Shown: positions 53,932 to 62,812 of the stretch, piece after piece
How the letters are laid out: every line of letters starts with the position of its first letter
Position numbering within the stretch: the stretch's first letter is position 1
Notes under the pieces: generated by a model
What the model saw: only the letters and a program-made list of their open reading frames with translations
The model's database searches: none
What the model was told of the DNA's origin: nothing
DNA from: Actinomyces culturomici
GTDB lineage: Bacteria > Actinomycetota > Actinomycetes > Actinomycetales > Actinomycetaceae
NCBI RefSeq assembly: GCF_900499005.1
Contig: NZ_LS991316.1
Span: 1,078,496 to 1,142,495 of the forward strand
Reading direction: 5' to 3'
DNA length: 64,000 nt
Translations under genes and position numbers: made by a program

Positions 53932-54864
53932 ATGAAGATCGCGATCATCGGCTCGGGAGGGGTCGGCGGCTATCACGCGTGCGCGCTCATCGACGCGGGC
54001 GCCGAGGTCCATCTCCTCTCGACCGATCGGCACGTCACGGCCATCGCCCGCGACGGCCTCGTCCTGCAGACGGACGAGGGAGAGAGGGCGTACCGCCCCG
54101 CTTCCGTCTCGATCGACGGCGAGGGGGTCGGCGTCTGCGACCTCGTCCTCATCACCGTGAAGCTCGGGGCGCTCGATGCGGCGCTCGAGGCCGCGCGTCC
54201 GCTCGTCGGCCCCGGTACCCTCGTCGTCACCCTCGAGAACGGCGTCGTCGCTCCCGACCGGGCGGCCGCGCTCTTCGGCGCCGAACGCGTCGTGCCCGGC
54301 GTCACCTTCATCGTCGCCTACGTCGAGGGGCCGGGCGTCGTCCGTCAGGTCGGCTCGCGCCCCCGCCTCGTCCTCGGCTCGCATCCGCTGGGCGCGAAGG
54401 GACGCGATCCTCGCATGGAGGCCGCCGCGGCGCTCTTCGACTCCCCCGCCGTCCGCTGCGTGCTCGACGAGGACGTCGCGCACCTCCTCTGGGTGAAATT
54501 CGCGCTCATCTGCACGATGGGCGGCGTCAATATCCTCGCGAACGCGACAACCGGGGAGGTCATGACGTCGGCGGGCACGCGCGCCCTCGTGCGCGAATCT
54601 CTCGAGGAGGTTCGCGCAGTCGCCGCCGCCCACGGTGTGCGCCTGGCGGACGCCGATCTCGACGCCGATTTCGCCCAACTCGAGCGCCTCGCCCCCTCCT
54701 CGACGACCTCCCTCCAGCGCGACCTGCGCGAGGGGCGGGAGAGCGAACTCGAATTCCTCAACGGCGACCTCGTGGAGCGCGCCGAGGCTGCGGGGATCGA
54801 CGTCCCCGTCAACCGGATCGCGCTCGCCGTCGCCCGACTGCACGCGGAGCGCCGACATGTCTGA
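53932..54864 (+). CDS. panE: Ketopantoate reductase family protein (PanE/ApbA)
   Basis: PanE reduces 2-dehydropantoate to pantoate with NADPH in pantothenate synthesis. The 310-residue protein starts with the Rossmann motif MKIAIIGSGGVGGYHACALIDAGAEVHLL, has VTLENGV in the active-site region, a conserved Lys in LLWVKFALICTMGG, and the C-terminal helical domain with PSSTTSLQRDLREGRESELEFLNG. Several paralogous families share these features, so the substrate is not certain. A GACGAT hexamer ends 6 nt before the ATG. The HAD gene starts 8 nt before its stop. Confidence 0.85.
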   Translation: MKIAIIGSGGVGGYHACALIDAGAEVHLLSTDRHVTAIARDGLVLQTDEGERAYRPASVSIDGEGVGVCDLVLITVKLGALDAALEAARPLVGPGTLVVTLENGVVAPDRAAALFGAERVVPGVTFIVAYVEGPGVVRQVGSRPRLVLGSHPLGAKGRDPRMEAAAALFDSPAVRCVLDEDVAHLLWVKFALICTMGGVNILANATTGEVMTSAGTRALVRESLEEVRAVAAAHGVRLADADLDADFAQLERLAPSSTTSLQRDLREGRESELEFLNGDLVERAEAAGIDVPVNRIALAVARLHAERRHV

Positions 54865-55678
54865 TCGCAAAGTCCTCTTCCTCGACCTCGATGGGACGAT
54901 CGTCGGGCACGACCAGAGAGTGCCGGAGTCATCCCTTCGGGCCCTCGCGTCCGCGCGCGAGCGCGGCCACGTCCTCGTCATGTGCACCGGGCGCTCGAAG
55001 CCGGAGATCTACCCCTTCCTCTGGGACCTCGGATTCGCCGGGGCCGTCACGGGCGCCGGCGGCTACGTCCTCCTCGGCGACGAGGTCCTCATCGACCGCA
55101 GAGTCGGCGCCGACACGATCCGCGCCGTCACCGACGTGTGGCTCGAGGTCGGGGGCATGTGGATCTGGCAGAGCCCCGACGAGATGAACCCCTCCCCCGG
55201 CTTCATGGACTACTTCCTCGAGATGGCGGGCCTCGCCCCCAACGACTGGGAGCCCTACGCCCGGTCGATCGGCCCCTACCTCAAGGACGGCCTCCCGGAG
55301 CGCTCCGCGAAGTGCACCGCCTACCTGCCATCCGAGCGAACGACCTACGACGCGATCCGCCGGGCGATCCCCGGCGACCTCGACGTCACGCCCGGATCCG
55401 TTCCCGCGGGCAGCACCGTCGTCGTCGAGGTGACGCCGACGGACATCTCGAAGGGGACGGGAGTCCGACTCATCGCGGAGCGCCTCGGCGCGCCGCTCGA
55501 GGACACGATCGCTTTCGGCGACTCGATGAACGACCTCCCCGCTCTCGAGGCGGCGGGCACGTCCATCGCGATGGGCGGCTGCGCGCCCGAGCTCGCTGCG
55601 GCGGCCGACTTCGTCACCGGGCGCTTCGAGGAGGGCGGACTCGCCGCGGCCTTCGCGCGCCTCGGCCTCTCCGACTGA
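54857..55678 (+). CDS. Cof-type HAD-IIB phosphatase
   Basis: A 273-residue haloacid dehalogenase phosphatase of the Cof subfamily, acting on small phosphorylated metabolites. Motif I is FLDLDGTIVGHDQRV (nucleophile Asp10), motif II is VMCTGRSKPEI, and motifs III/IV are DISKGTGVRLIAERLG and IAFGDSMNDLPALEAAG. A large C2 cap domain lies between about 85 and 185. The start overlaps panE by 8 nt, so the two are coupled. The substrate is unknown. Confidence 0.9.
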   Translation: MSDRKVLFLDLDGTIVGHDQRVPESSLRALASARERGHVLVMCTGRSKPEIYPFLWDLGFAGAVTGAGGYVLLGDEVLIDRRVGADTIRAVTDVWLEVGGMWIWQSPDEMNPSPGFMDYFLEMAGLAPNDWEPYARSIGPYLKDGLPERSAKCTAYLPSERTTYDAIRRAIPGDLDVTPGSVPAGSTVVVEVTPTDISKGTGVRLIAERLGAPLEDTIAFGDSMNDLPALEAAGTSIAMGGCAPELAAAADFVTGRFEEGGLAAAFARLGLSD

Positions 55679-55753
55679 GGGCCGCTCCGCCCTGCGGGCA
55701 CCCCCGAGGCTCCCGCGACCCGGGCGGTCGGCAGGGTCGAGAGGCCGAGGGCC

Positions 55754-55759
55754 TAGACT
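55754..55759 (+). promoter_or_regulatory. Putative -10 box of the leaderless MFS gene
   Basis: TAGACT ends 6 nt before the GTG at 55766. Confidence 0.5.
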
Positions 55760-55765
55760 GCCCGG

Positions 55766-57028
55766 GTGCGCTCCCGATCACCGCTCACGTCCTCGCCGGC
55801 CTTCATGCAGCTGTGGGCCGGGCAGACGGCGAGCCAGTTCGGGTTCCAGGTGGCGACGCTCGCCACCTCGACGATCGCGATCACCCTCCTCCACGCGTCT
55901 AATCACGAGCTCGGCGTCCTCGGCGCCCTCCAGACCCTCGCGTTCCTCCTCGTCGGCCTGCCCGCGGGCGCCTGGGTCGACCGCTGGCTCAAGCGGCCGA
56001 CGATGATCACCGCCGACCTCGTCCGGGTGGTCGCCCTCGCGACCGTGCCGATCGCCTACTGGATGGGCGTCCTCACGCTCCTCCACCTCATGATCGTCGC
56101 CGCGATCCTCGGCTTCGCGACCGTCTTCTTCGACGTCGCCTATCAGTCCTACGTCCCCGCCCTCGTCGGTCGCGGCCTCGTCGCCGACGCGAACGGACGG
56201 CTCGAGGCGACCTTCCAGATCGCCCGAGTCGGCGGGCCGGGCCTGGGCGGTTGGCTGCTCGGCGTCGTCGCCGCGCCTGCGACGTACCTCTTCACGGCGG
56301 CGACGTACCTCTTCAGCGCGGTCGCCATCTGGAGGATCCGCGAACCCGAGCCGCGCCCCGACGTCTCCGGCGGCGCCGGCCTGCTCACCCAGATTCGCGA
56401 GGGCGTCGACTACGTCCGGTCCGAGCCGCTGCTCGCCCCGCTCTTCGCGTGCATCTCGATGGCGGCGTTCTTCAGCCAGGGCGAATTCGTCCTCTTCCCC
56501 GTCCTCGTCCTCCGCGAGCTCGGGATGAGCGCGACCGCCCTCGGAATGCTCCTCTCCGTCGGCGCGATCGGCGGCGTCGCCGGCGCGATCGTCCGTCCTC
56601 GGATCGTCCGTCGTCTCGGCGAGGGGCGCTCGATCGTCGTCTGCGACTTCCTCGGCGTCGCCGCGTGGCTCGGCCTGCCCGCCTCCGTCCACGCCGGCCG
56701 CTTCGCGGTGCCGCTCATCATCGCGGTGACGCTCGTCAACTCGTTCTTCCTCACGATCTACAACGTCACGCAGATGAGCCTGCGCCAGCGGATCTGCCCG
56801 CCCCACCTGCTCGGGCGCCTCAACGCGACCTTCCGCTTCGCCGTCTGGGGGATGATGCCCATCGGCTCGCTCGCCTGCGGCCTCGTCGCCGAATGGATCG
56901 GGGTTGCTCCGGCGCTCTACGTCTTCATCCTCGGGGCGCTCCTCGCCGCCGTCCTCATGGCCTTCACCCCTGCCGGGAGGCTCGACACCCACCGTGATCC
57001 GCGCCGGCATCTCCCCGGCCTCGCATAG
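55766..57028 (+). CDS. Major facilitator superfamily transporter (drug-efflux type)
   Basis: A 420-residue protein with 12 predicted membrane helices in two halves. FMQLWAGQTASQFGFQVATLA is TM1, and GLPAGAWVDRWLKRPTMITADLVR contains the MFS loop 2-3 motif with D-R-x-x-R/K. FATVFFDVAYQSYVPALVGRGLVADANGRLEATFQIARVGGPGLGGWLL is the conserved stretch of the macrolide/enterobactin-exporter branch (MFS_3). The substrate is unknown. It is convergent with the acyltransferase gene. Confidence 0.88.
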   Translation: MRSRSPLTSSPAFMQLWAGQTASQFGFQVATLATSTIAITLLHASNHELGVLGALQTLAFLLVGLPAGAWVDRWLKRPTMITADLVRVVALATVPIAYWMGVLTLLHLMIVAAILGFATVFFDVAYQSYVPALVGRGLVADANGRLEATFQIARVGGPGLGGWLLGVVAAPATYLFTAATYLFSAVAIWRIREPEPRPDVSGGAGLLTQIREGVDYVRSEPLLAPLFACISMAAFFSQGEFVLFPVLVLRELGMSATALGMLLSVGAIGGVAGAIVRPRIVRRLGEGRSIVVCDFLGVAAWLGLPASVHAGRFAVPLIIAVTLVNSFFLTIYNVTQMSLRQRICPPHLLGRLNATFRFAVWGMMPIGSLACGLVAEWIGVAPALYVFILGALLAAVLMAFTPAGRLDTHRDPRRHLPGLA

Positions 57029-57090
57029 CGCTCGCCCGCCCGAGGTTCTGAGGACCGCGGACGGGCGGAGAGGGAGAGCGACGCCCGCGC

Positions 57091-58328
57091 TCAGACGCGC
57101 GGCTGCGGCGTCCGCATCATCGCCTTGCCGAGGGCGAGGGGCGCGCGTTCGAGGGGACCGCGACCGAGGAGCACCGACCAGAGCGTCGAGCCGACGAGCG
57201 CCGCGATGGTCATCCCCCAGAAGACCGCGTTCGACTCGATGCGCCCGCCGTACCCGGCGATCGCCCAGTAGGCGACGACGTGGAGCGAGTAGACGGTGAG
57301 CGGCATCGCCCCGAGCGCGGCCACGGGGAGTATGACGGGCCGCAGGGGCCCGGCGATGAGAAGGCACGCGCCGATGACGAGCGCCGCGAATCCGCCCGAG
57401 CCGAGGATCTCCGCGGTCGAGCCGACGTGAGGAGTCGTGTCGACGAGCGCCGCGAGCAGCCGTCCGGGCAGCGAGCCCCACGCGATCGGCGGAATCTCGG
57501 GTCCGCCGTTCGGGAAGCCCTCCTCGCTCGCCGCGAGCATCGGAGCGGCGAAGCGGGCGCCGAGAGCCCCGACGCCGTAGCCGATCGCGGAGAGGACCGC
57601 GCCCGAGACGAGGATCTTGACGGCCACGGCGCGCCGCGCGAGATCGCAGCGGCCGATCGCCATGCCGGCGAGAAGGAGAGCGACCCAGGCGCCGAGCGGA
57701 TAGGCGGCCTGGTTGAGGACGGACCATCCCGGCCCGTAGGGGTAGCGGCCGATCACCTGGATCGCGGCCGTGAGCGCGGGCGCCACGAGGGCGACCCCGC
57801 GGCCCATGCGAGGAGGGTCCGCTTCGTCGCCCGCAGGAACGGGAGGGCGATGAGGTAGAGCGCGCCGTAGAGGGTGAGGACGACGGCCACGCCCGTCCCG
57901 AGGAGTTCGAGCGCGACTCCGATGAGGAAGATCGCGACGCCGCGACCGATGAGCTTGAGGCGAAGCGACGGCACCCGATCGACGTCCGGCAGGCGCGTCC
58001 GGCCCGTCATGAGGGAGACGGAGACGCCGGCGAGCAGCGCGAAGAGGAGCGCCGAGCGCCCGTGGACGATCGCGGACCACGTCGACGGGCTCGTCGGGGA
58101 GACGAACTCGGCGGTGATGGCGGTGTGCGCGGCGATCATCCCGATGACGGCGATCCCGCGGGCGAGGTCGAGCCCGAGGATGCGCGGCGGGCGCCCCCAG
58201 GCGCGCAGGCGATCGAAGAAGCCCGTACGGGAGCTCGTCGGAGTCGGCGCGCCCTCGTCGATCGACGAGGGCGGGGCCGTGCGCGAGGAAGTGGCGGCGG
58301 GAAGCGGTCGGTCTGCGACGAGTGTCAT
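57091..58328 (-). pseudogene. Membrane acyltransferase (heparan-alpha-glucosaminide N-acetyltransferase/DUF418-like), frameshifted
   Basis: The first frame (from MTLVADRPLPAATSSRT) encodes ILGLDLARGIAVIGMIAAHTA, SALLFALLAGVSVSLMTGR and FLIGVALELLG, typical of multi-helix acyltransferases that modify envelope sugars. After FLRATKRTLLAWA it runs off into SPSWRPRSRPRSR and stops at 57753. The rest (VALVAPALTAAIQVIGRYPYGPGWS to the C-terminus, with about six more helices) is in another frame. One extra G in the GGGG run (57795-57798, minus strand) would restore one frame of about 410 residues. The N-terminus carries the palindromic element, encoding PPSSIDEGA. Confidence 0.75.
58250..58273. repeat. 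Perfect 24-bp palindromic element inside the acyltransferase gene
   Basis: Identical to the copy at 39520-39543. It is in frame near residue 20 of the protein and translated as P-S-S-I-D-E-G. Confidence 0.75.
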
Positions 58329-58518
58329 GCCGCGACGCTATCGGCGGGCGTGTTGCGAGGGCGTGAACGAGTCGGCGGGCGCTCCCCCTCGTACCGCGGT
58401 GAGCCGCCTCGATGCGGCTCACTGCGTCCGGATTTCGCCGATGACGACGGCGAACGCTTCGGGAGCGCTATCCTTGAATGTGACGCGTATCCTATTTCGT
58501 CGTCTCGAGGAGGAAGCG

Positions 58519-58749
58519 ATGAGCCAGGCGGAAACCATTCTTCAGGCGCTCGGCGGCTGGGACAACATCTCGGCCCTCGAGGCCTGCATCACCCGCATCC
58601 GCGCCGAGGTCAAGGACGACGAGGCCATCGACGAGGCCGCGCTGCGCGAGGCGGGCGCCTTCGGCGTCGTCGCCGTCGGCAACGCGATCCAGGTCGTCAT
58701 GGGCCCGGAGACCGAGGCGATCGTCGAGGCCATCGAGGCGCTCCGGTGA
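58519..58749 (+). CDS. PTS glucose-type enzyme IIB domain protein
   Basis: A 76-residue stand-alone IIB protein of the glucose/N-acetylglucosamine class. It passes phosphate from IIA to the sugar via a cysteine: EACITRIRAEVKD holds Cys23, and VVAVGNAIQVVMGPETEAIVEAI completes the fold. GAGGAGGAAGCG lies directly before the ATG. An upstream in-frame GTG (58480) after a TATCCT hexamer is a weaker alternative start. The IIA gene overlaps its stop (GTGA). No IIC permease is in the window. Confidence 0.92.
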   Translation: MSQAETILQALGGWDNISALEACITRIRAEVKDDEAIDEAALREAGAFGVVAVGNAIQVVMGPETEAIVEAIEALR

Positions 58750-59204
58750 CATTCGTCGTTCACGCGCCGCTCGCGGGCAGCGTGATCGACCTCGCCGACG
58801 TCCCCGACCCCGTCTTCGCCGAGGCGATCGTCGGACCGGGATTCGGCCTTGTCCTTCCCGACGAGGCCGAATCGGTCGACGCCCTCGTGCCCGTGGACGG
58901 GGTCCTCTCGTCCCTCCATCCGCACGCGTTCATCGTGAAGCCGACGGACGGCCCGCCCGTCCTCGTCCATCTCGGCATCGACACCGTCGACCTCAAGGGA
59001 CGGGGCTTCACGGTCTTCGCCGAAGTCGGGGGCGAGGTCGCGACGGGGGACACCCTCGTCGCTTGGGATCTCGAACCCGCGAGAACCGCGGGCCTGTCGA
59101 CCGTCGTCCCCGTCGTCGCGCTCGACCCGAACGCGCGCATCGAGCTGCTCGTCGAGACCGGCGCGGACGTCGAGGCGGGCGATCCGATCGCCCGGGTCCT
59201 CTAG
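58746..59204 (+). CDS. PTS glucose-type enzyme IIA protein (Crr type)
   Basis: A 152-residue IIA of the glucose superfamily. The phosphorylated His is His75 in VLVHLGIDTVDLKG, and the second active-site His is in SSLHPHAFIVKP (58-60 region). APLAGSVIDLADVPDPVFAE at the N-terminus and GDTLVAWDLEP are typical. It would pass phosphate from HPr to IIB. It is translated with the IIB gene. Its TAG stop shares the palindrome CTAG with the stop of the convergent malQ. Confidence 0.93.
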   Translation: MTFVVHAPLAGSVIDLADVPDPVFAEAIVGPGFGLVLPDEAESVDALVPVDGVLSSLHPHAFIVKPTDGPPVLVHLGIDTVDLKGRGFTVFAEVGGEVATGDTLVAWDLEPARTAGLSTVVPVVALDPNARIELLVETGADVEAGDPIARVL

Positions 59205-61351
59205 CCCCGCATCGCCCCCGTCATCACCGCGAAGAGCGAGTTCAGGCGCTCGTTCGCGGGAAGGGAGTCGATGAGGACCTCGACCCCGTCGCCGTCGCAC
59301 AGCGGCACCCGCCAGTTCGGGTACTGCTTGTTCGTTCCCGGAAGGTTCTGCGGGCGGCGGTCCCCGACCGCGTCGACGAGCGACGCGACGACGAGTTGGG
59401 ACGGCGCCTTCGCGACGTAGGCGTGGAGGGCCTCGACGAGTTCGCGCTCAGTCGGCGTCGCCGCCTCGACGAGCCCGTACTCGCGCAGACGCGCGGTCAC
59501 CTGCTCGAGTTCGAGACGATCCTTCGCGCGGACCGACTCGACGTCCTCGACGAGGAGGCCGAGTTCGTCGCGCAGCGTCGTCTGGATGCCCGCGAGATAT
59601 CCCGCGGTCGGCGGCAGATCATGGGTGTTGACGGCGGCGAGGCACTCGCGCCGGTAAGCGCTCGGGTGGAGCGGCCACCCGCCCTCGTCCTTCTCAAACC
59701 AGAGGATCGACGTCCCGAGGATCCCGCGCTCGCGCAGGTAGTCGCGGACCCAGGGCTCGACGGTGCCGAGATCCTCGCCGATGACGACCGCGCCCGCGCG
59801 CTGGGCCTCGAGGAGCACCGCGCCGACCATCGCCTCGTGGTCGTAGTAGACGTACGTGCCCTCGCCCGCGCCGCGGCCCGCCGGGATCCACCACAGGCGG
59901 AACAGCCCGAGGATATGGTCGATGCGGATCGCGCCCGCGTTCGCGAGGGACGCGCGGACCATGTCGCGGATCGGCGCGTAGCCGGCCTCGGCGAGCGCGC
60001 GCGGCGACCACGGCGGCTCCGACCAGTCCTGGCCCTGCTGGGAGTACATGTCCGGCGGGGCGCCGACGGTCATCCCGGCGGCGAAGAGGTCGCGGTGCGA
60101 CCAGGTCTCAGAGGCCTTCGAGTGGACGCCAACCGCAAGGTCGGCCATGACGCCGATCCCCATGCCGACGCTCCGGGTGACCTGCTGGGCGCTGCGCATC
60201 TGCTCGGAGGCGATCCACTGGCACCACTGCCAGAACTCCACCCGATCGGCGAGTTCCAGCCGGGCCCGCTCGGCGGAGGAGGCCGTCGACGAGGAGATCT
60301 CGTCGGGCAGCTCGTCGGACTCGTTCGCCTCGACGAGGGCGCACCACAGTGCGAAATCGCGGAGGTCCTGGCCGCCCTCGGCGATGAAGTGCCGGAACGC
60401 CGACTCGCGGTGGTAGGTCCGCGGCACGGCGAAGATCAGTTCGAGGGCCTTGCGCTTCGCCTCCCACGTGCGGTCGCGATCGACGAGGGCGTCCGGGGAG
60501 TCGACGGCGTTCGCGGCGAGGCGCAGCTCCTCGATCGCCTTCACCGACTCGGCCGAGGCGCCGTTGTACTCGCGGATCGCCTCGGGGCGCACGTAGATCG
60601 GGTTGATCCACCGGCGCGAGACCGGCAGATACGGGGAGTTCTCGATCGGCGCGATCGGCGAGGACGCGTGGATCGGGTTGATGAGGAGGAAGTCGGCGCC
60701 CCGGTCGGCGCACACCGCCGCCAGATCCGCGAGGTCCTCGGCGTCGCCGAGCCCCCACGACTTCGCCGAGCGCGTCGAGTAGAGCTGGGCGGCAACGCCC
60801 CAGCGCCGCTTCCCATCGGCGAGGACGCCGCCCGAGATCCGATTCGGGGCGACGAGGAGCGTCGTCGAGTGGACCTGGCCGCCCTCGAGCGTCGCGATGA
60901 TCCGGTGCCAGCCCGTCGGCAGGTAGTCGGGGACCTCGAAGGTCGCGCGCCCGATCGGAGCGCCGTCGACGACGCGCGGCGGGCACCAGCGGTCGAGCTG
61001 CGCGCACTCCCCCGTCGTCCCGTCCTCGAGGATCCAGGTCACGCGAACCCAGGTCCCGTCGGGCACGTGAACGGGGAAATCGCGCCGCGCGCCCTCGCGG
61101 GCGACGATCGTCGCCGGCAGGGTCCGCCGCCACGCCCGGTTCTCCGTCTCCTCGAGCGCCCGGTGAACGTCCTCGACGGTCGCATCGACGTCGACCCCGG
61201 CGCCGAGGGAGTGGAGGACCGCGAGGAGCGACTCCGCGCTCACATCCCTGCGCTGCCCGTACCAGTCCCAGAAGAACGTCGAGACCCCGTTGCGATCGGC
61301 GAGGGTCCTCAGGGCGTCGATATCGGACGATGCGGGGGAGGTCGAGTCCAC
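59201..61351 (-). CDS. malQ: 4-alpha-glucanotransferase (amylomaltase)
   Basis: MalQ transfers alpha-1,4-glucan segments and releases glucose during maltodextrin or glycogen use. The 716-residue GH77 protein has the actinobacterial N-terminal extension (about 1-150) with FFWDWYGQRRDVSAESLLAVLHSLG. The catalytic core follows: DFLLINPIHASSPIAPIENSPYLPVSRRW, the nucleophile Asp in AIRIDHILGLFRLWWIP, the acid/base Glu in VVIGEDLGTVEPWV, and NTHDLPPTAGYL. The GTG start has AAGGAG 8 nt upstream and a TAGACT -10 box at 61388-61393. The flanking PTS domains suggest a sugar-utilisation neighbourhood. Confidence 0.95.
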   Translation of the reverse strand: MDSTSPASSDIDALRTLADRNGVSTFFWDWYGQRRDVSAESLLAVLHSLGAGVDVDATVEDVHRALEETENRAWRRTLPATIVAREGARRDFPVHVPDGTWVRVTWILEDGTTGECAQLDRWCPPRVVDGAPIGRATFEVPDYLPTGWHRIIATLEGGQVHSTTLLVAPNRISGGVLADGKRRWGVAAQLYSTRSAKSWGLGDAEDLADLAAVCADRGADFLLINPIHASSPIAPIENSPYLPVSRRWINPIYVRPEAIREYNGASAESVKAIEELRLAANAVDSPDALVDRDRTWEAKRKALELIFAVPRTYHRESAFRHFIAEGGQDLRDFALWCALVEANESDELPDEISSSTASSAERARLELADRVEFWQWCQWIASEQMRSAQQVTRSVGMGIGVMADLAVGVHSKASETWSHRDLFAAGMTVGAPPDMYSQQGQDWSEPPWSPRALAEAGYAPIRDMVRASLANAGAIRIDHILGLFRLWWIPAGRGAGEGTYVYYDHEAMVGAVLLEAQRAGAVVIGEDLGTVEPWVRDYLRERGILGTSILWFEKDEGGWPLHPSAYRRECLAAVNTHDLPPTAGYLAGIQTTLRDELGLLVEDVESVRAKDRLELEQVTARLREYGLVEAATPTERELVEALHAYVAKAPSQLVVASLVDAVGDRRPQNLPGTNKQYPNWRVPLCDGDGVEVLIDSLPANERLNSLFAVMTGAMRG

Positions 61352-61387
61352 GAATCCAGCTCCTTCGATGTGCTTTGCGTGTAAGCC

Positions 61388-61393
61388 AGTCTA
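61388..61393 (-). promoter_or_regulatory. -10 box of malQ
   Basis: TAGACT on the minus strand gives a leader of about 30 nt that contains AAGGAG before the GTG start. Confidence 0.5.
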
Positions 61394-61463
61394 GGCGTCC
61401 GCGCCCGCCCTTAGGGCCGTTCGAGCCGCTCGCGGCCGAATCGTCGCGAGAATCGCACCCGCG

Positions 61464-61703
61464 TCAGCGCGCGGCGAGGATCTCGCGCATCTCCTCCGCG
61501 ATGGAGTCGGACACCTGGCCGGCGACGATCTGGACGACGGCGCCCGAGCGGACGACCGCGAGCACGCCGGGGATCCGCAGCGCCGCCTCGTCGACCTCGT
61601 GCTGGCTCGCGACCTCGACGCGGATCCTCAGCGAGCAGGGCTCGATATCGAGGATGTTCTCCGCGCCGCCGAGGGCGGCGATGAGCGCGCGCGCCGAATC
61701 CAT
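61464..61703 (-). CDS. Second PTS glucose-type enzyme IIB domain protein
   Basis: A 79-residue stand-alone IIB domain. Cys23 in EPCSLRIRVEV is the phospho-acceptor; LGGAENILDI and VLAVVRSGAVVQIVAGQVSDSIAEEM complete the fold. It differs strongly from the IIB at 58519, so it is not a recent duplicate. AGAAGG precedes the ATG by 6 nt. It lies on the malQ strand, 112 nt upstream of the malQ start. Its IIC partner is not in the window. Confidence 0.9.
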   Translation of the reverse strand: MDSARALIAALGGAENILDIEPCSLRIRVEVASQHEVDEAALRIPGVLAVVRSGAVVQIVAGQVSDSIAEEMREILAAR

Positions 61704-61839
61704 GAAACACCTTCTGCCGTTCGCGCCCCCTCATGGGGCTGCGACCCGGGTCACATCATAGTTCGCGGGGCCCTGGTGGGCAATGCGCCCCATCGGCCCG
61801 GGCGCGGCGTCCTCGTCGATGAGGGTGAAGAATGGGGGC

Positions 61840-62799
61840 ATGACGAAACCCGTGGACGTGCCCCTCATCTCGACCGAGCCCGTCGCGTCGGTCCTGCGGA
61901 TCCTCGCCCTCGAGGAGTCCGGGAACGACCTCTTCACGGGGTATTCACTCCCCCAGGTCCGGCGCGTCTACGGCGGCCAGGTCATCGCCCAATCGCTCCT
62001 CGCCGCCGCCGCGACCGTCGCCCCCGAGCGCCTCCCCCACTCCTTCCACACGTACTTCATGCGCGGTGGAGATCCCTCGCTCCCCTTCGAACTCGAGGTC
62101 CGCAGGCTCCGCGACGGCCGCTCCTTCTCCTCGCGTCGCGTCGTCTGCCGCCAGGACGACCAGGAGATCCTCGCCCTCCAGGCGTCCTACGAGGGTCCCG
62201 AGGACGGGCTCGTCTTCACGACCGAGCCGCCCGAGGTCCCGGCCCCGGAGGACCTGGCGAGCGCCCTCGAGATCTTCCGCGCGATGGACCACCCCGTCGG
62301 CAGATTCCTCGGGAAGACGACGGCCTTCGACGTCCGGCACGTCCAGCAGTCGCTCTACACGAAGGCCGACGAATCACGGTCGAACCGCCAGCAGCTGTGG
62401 ATGCGCCCGCGCGCCGCGATCCCGGCCGGCGCGAGCCAGCACCTCCACCGGGCACTCCTCGCCTACGTCATCGACCAGGTGATGTTCGAACCCGCGATGC
62501 GCGTCCTCGGACTGTCGTGGATGACACCGGGCATGTCGGCCGCCTCCCTCGATCACGCGATGTGGTTCCACCGGGACGTCGACGTCAACGAATGGCTCCT
62601 CTTCGACGGTGAGTGCACGAACGTCAACAACGGCCGGACCCTCGCGAGGAACCGAGTCTTCACGCGCGACGGCGTCCTCGTCGCCGAGGCCGAGCAGCAG
62701 GGCATGCTCCGCATCCCCGGCGAGGGCCACCAGGGTTCTGGCCGCTGGGGCTTCGGCGTCGACCCCGCGACCGGGAAGCCCCGCATCGGCTCCGCCTGA
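61840..62799 (+). CDS. tesB: Acyl-CoA thioesterase II
   Basis: TesB hydrolyses acyl-CoA esters. The 319-residue protein is a double hot-dog fold with YSLPQVRRVYGGQVIAQSLLAA, LPHSFHTYFMRGGDPSLPFELEVRRLRDGRSFSSRRV, SLDHAMWFHRDVDVNEWLLFD (catalytic Asp region) and GRTLARNRVFTRDGVLVAEAEQQGMLR. I use the ATG at 61840. An open frame to 61783 lacks homology, while an AAGAAT hexamer ends 6 nt before this ATG (leaderless geometry). The 72-bp tandem array begins 14 nt past the stop. Confidence 0.93.
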   Translation: MTKPVDVPLISTEPVASVLRILALEESGNDLFTGYSLPQVRRVYGGQVIAQSLLAAAATVAPERLPHSFHTYFMRGGDPSLPFELEVRRLRDGRSFSSRRVVCRQDDQEILALQASYEGPEDGLVFTTEPPEVPAPEDLASALEIFRAMDHPVGRFLGKTTAFDVRHVQQSLYTKADESRSNRQQLWMRPRAAIPAGASQHLHRALLAYVIDQVMFEPAMRVLGLSWMTPGMSAASLDHAMWFHRDVDVNEWLLFDGECTNVNNGRTLARNRVFTRDGVLVAEAEQQGMLRIPGEGHQGSGRWGFGVDPATGKPRIGSA

Positions 62800-62812
62800 C
62801 GCGGGGAGTCGT

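Noticed and set aside
60470-60500. Further copy of the palindromic element in malQ
   Set aside because: Only one arm plus a few bases match (Ala-Leu-Val-Asp codons common in this genome); the second arm is absent.
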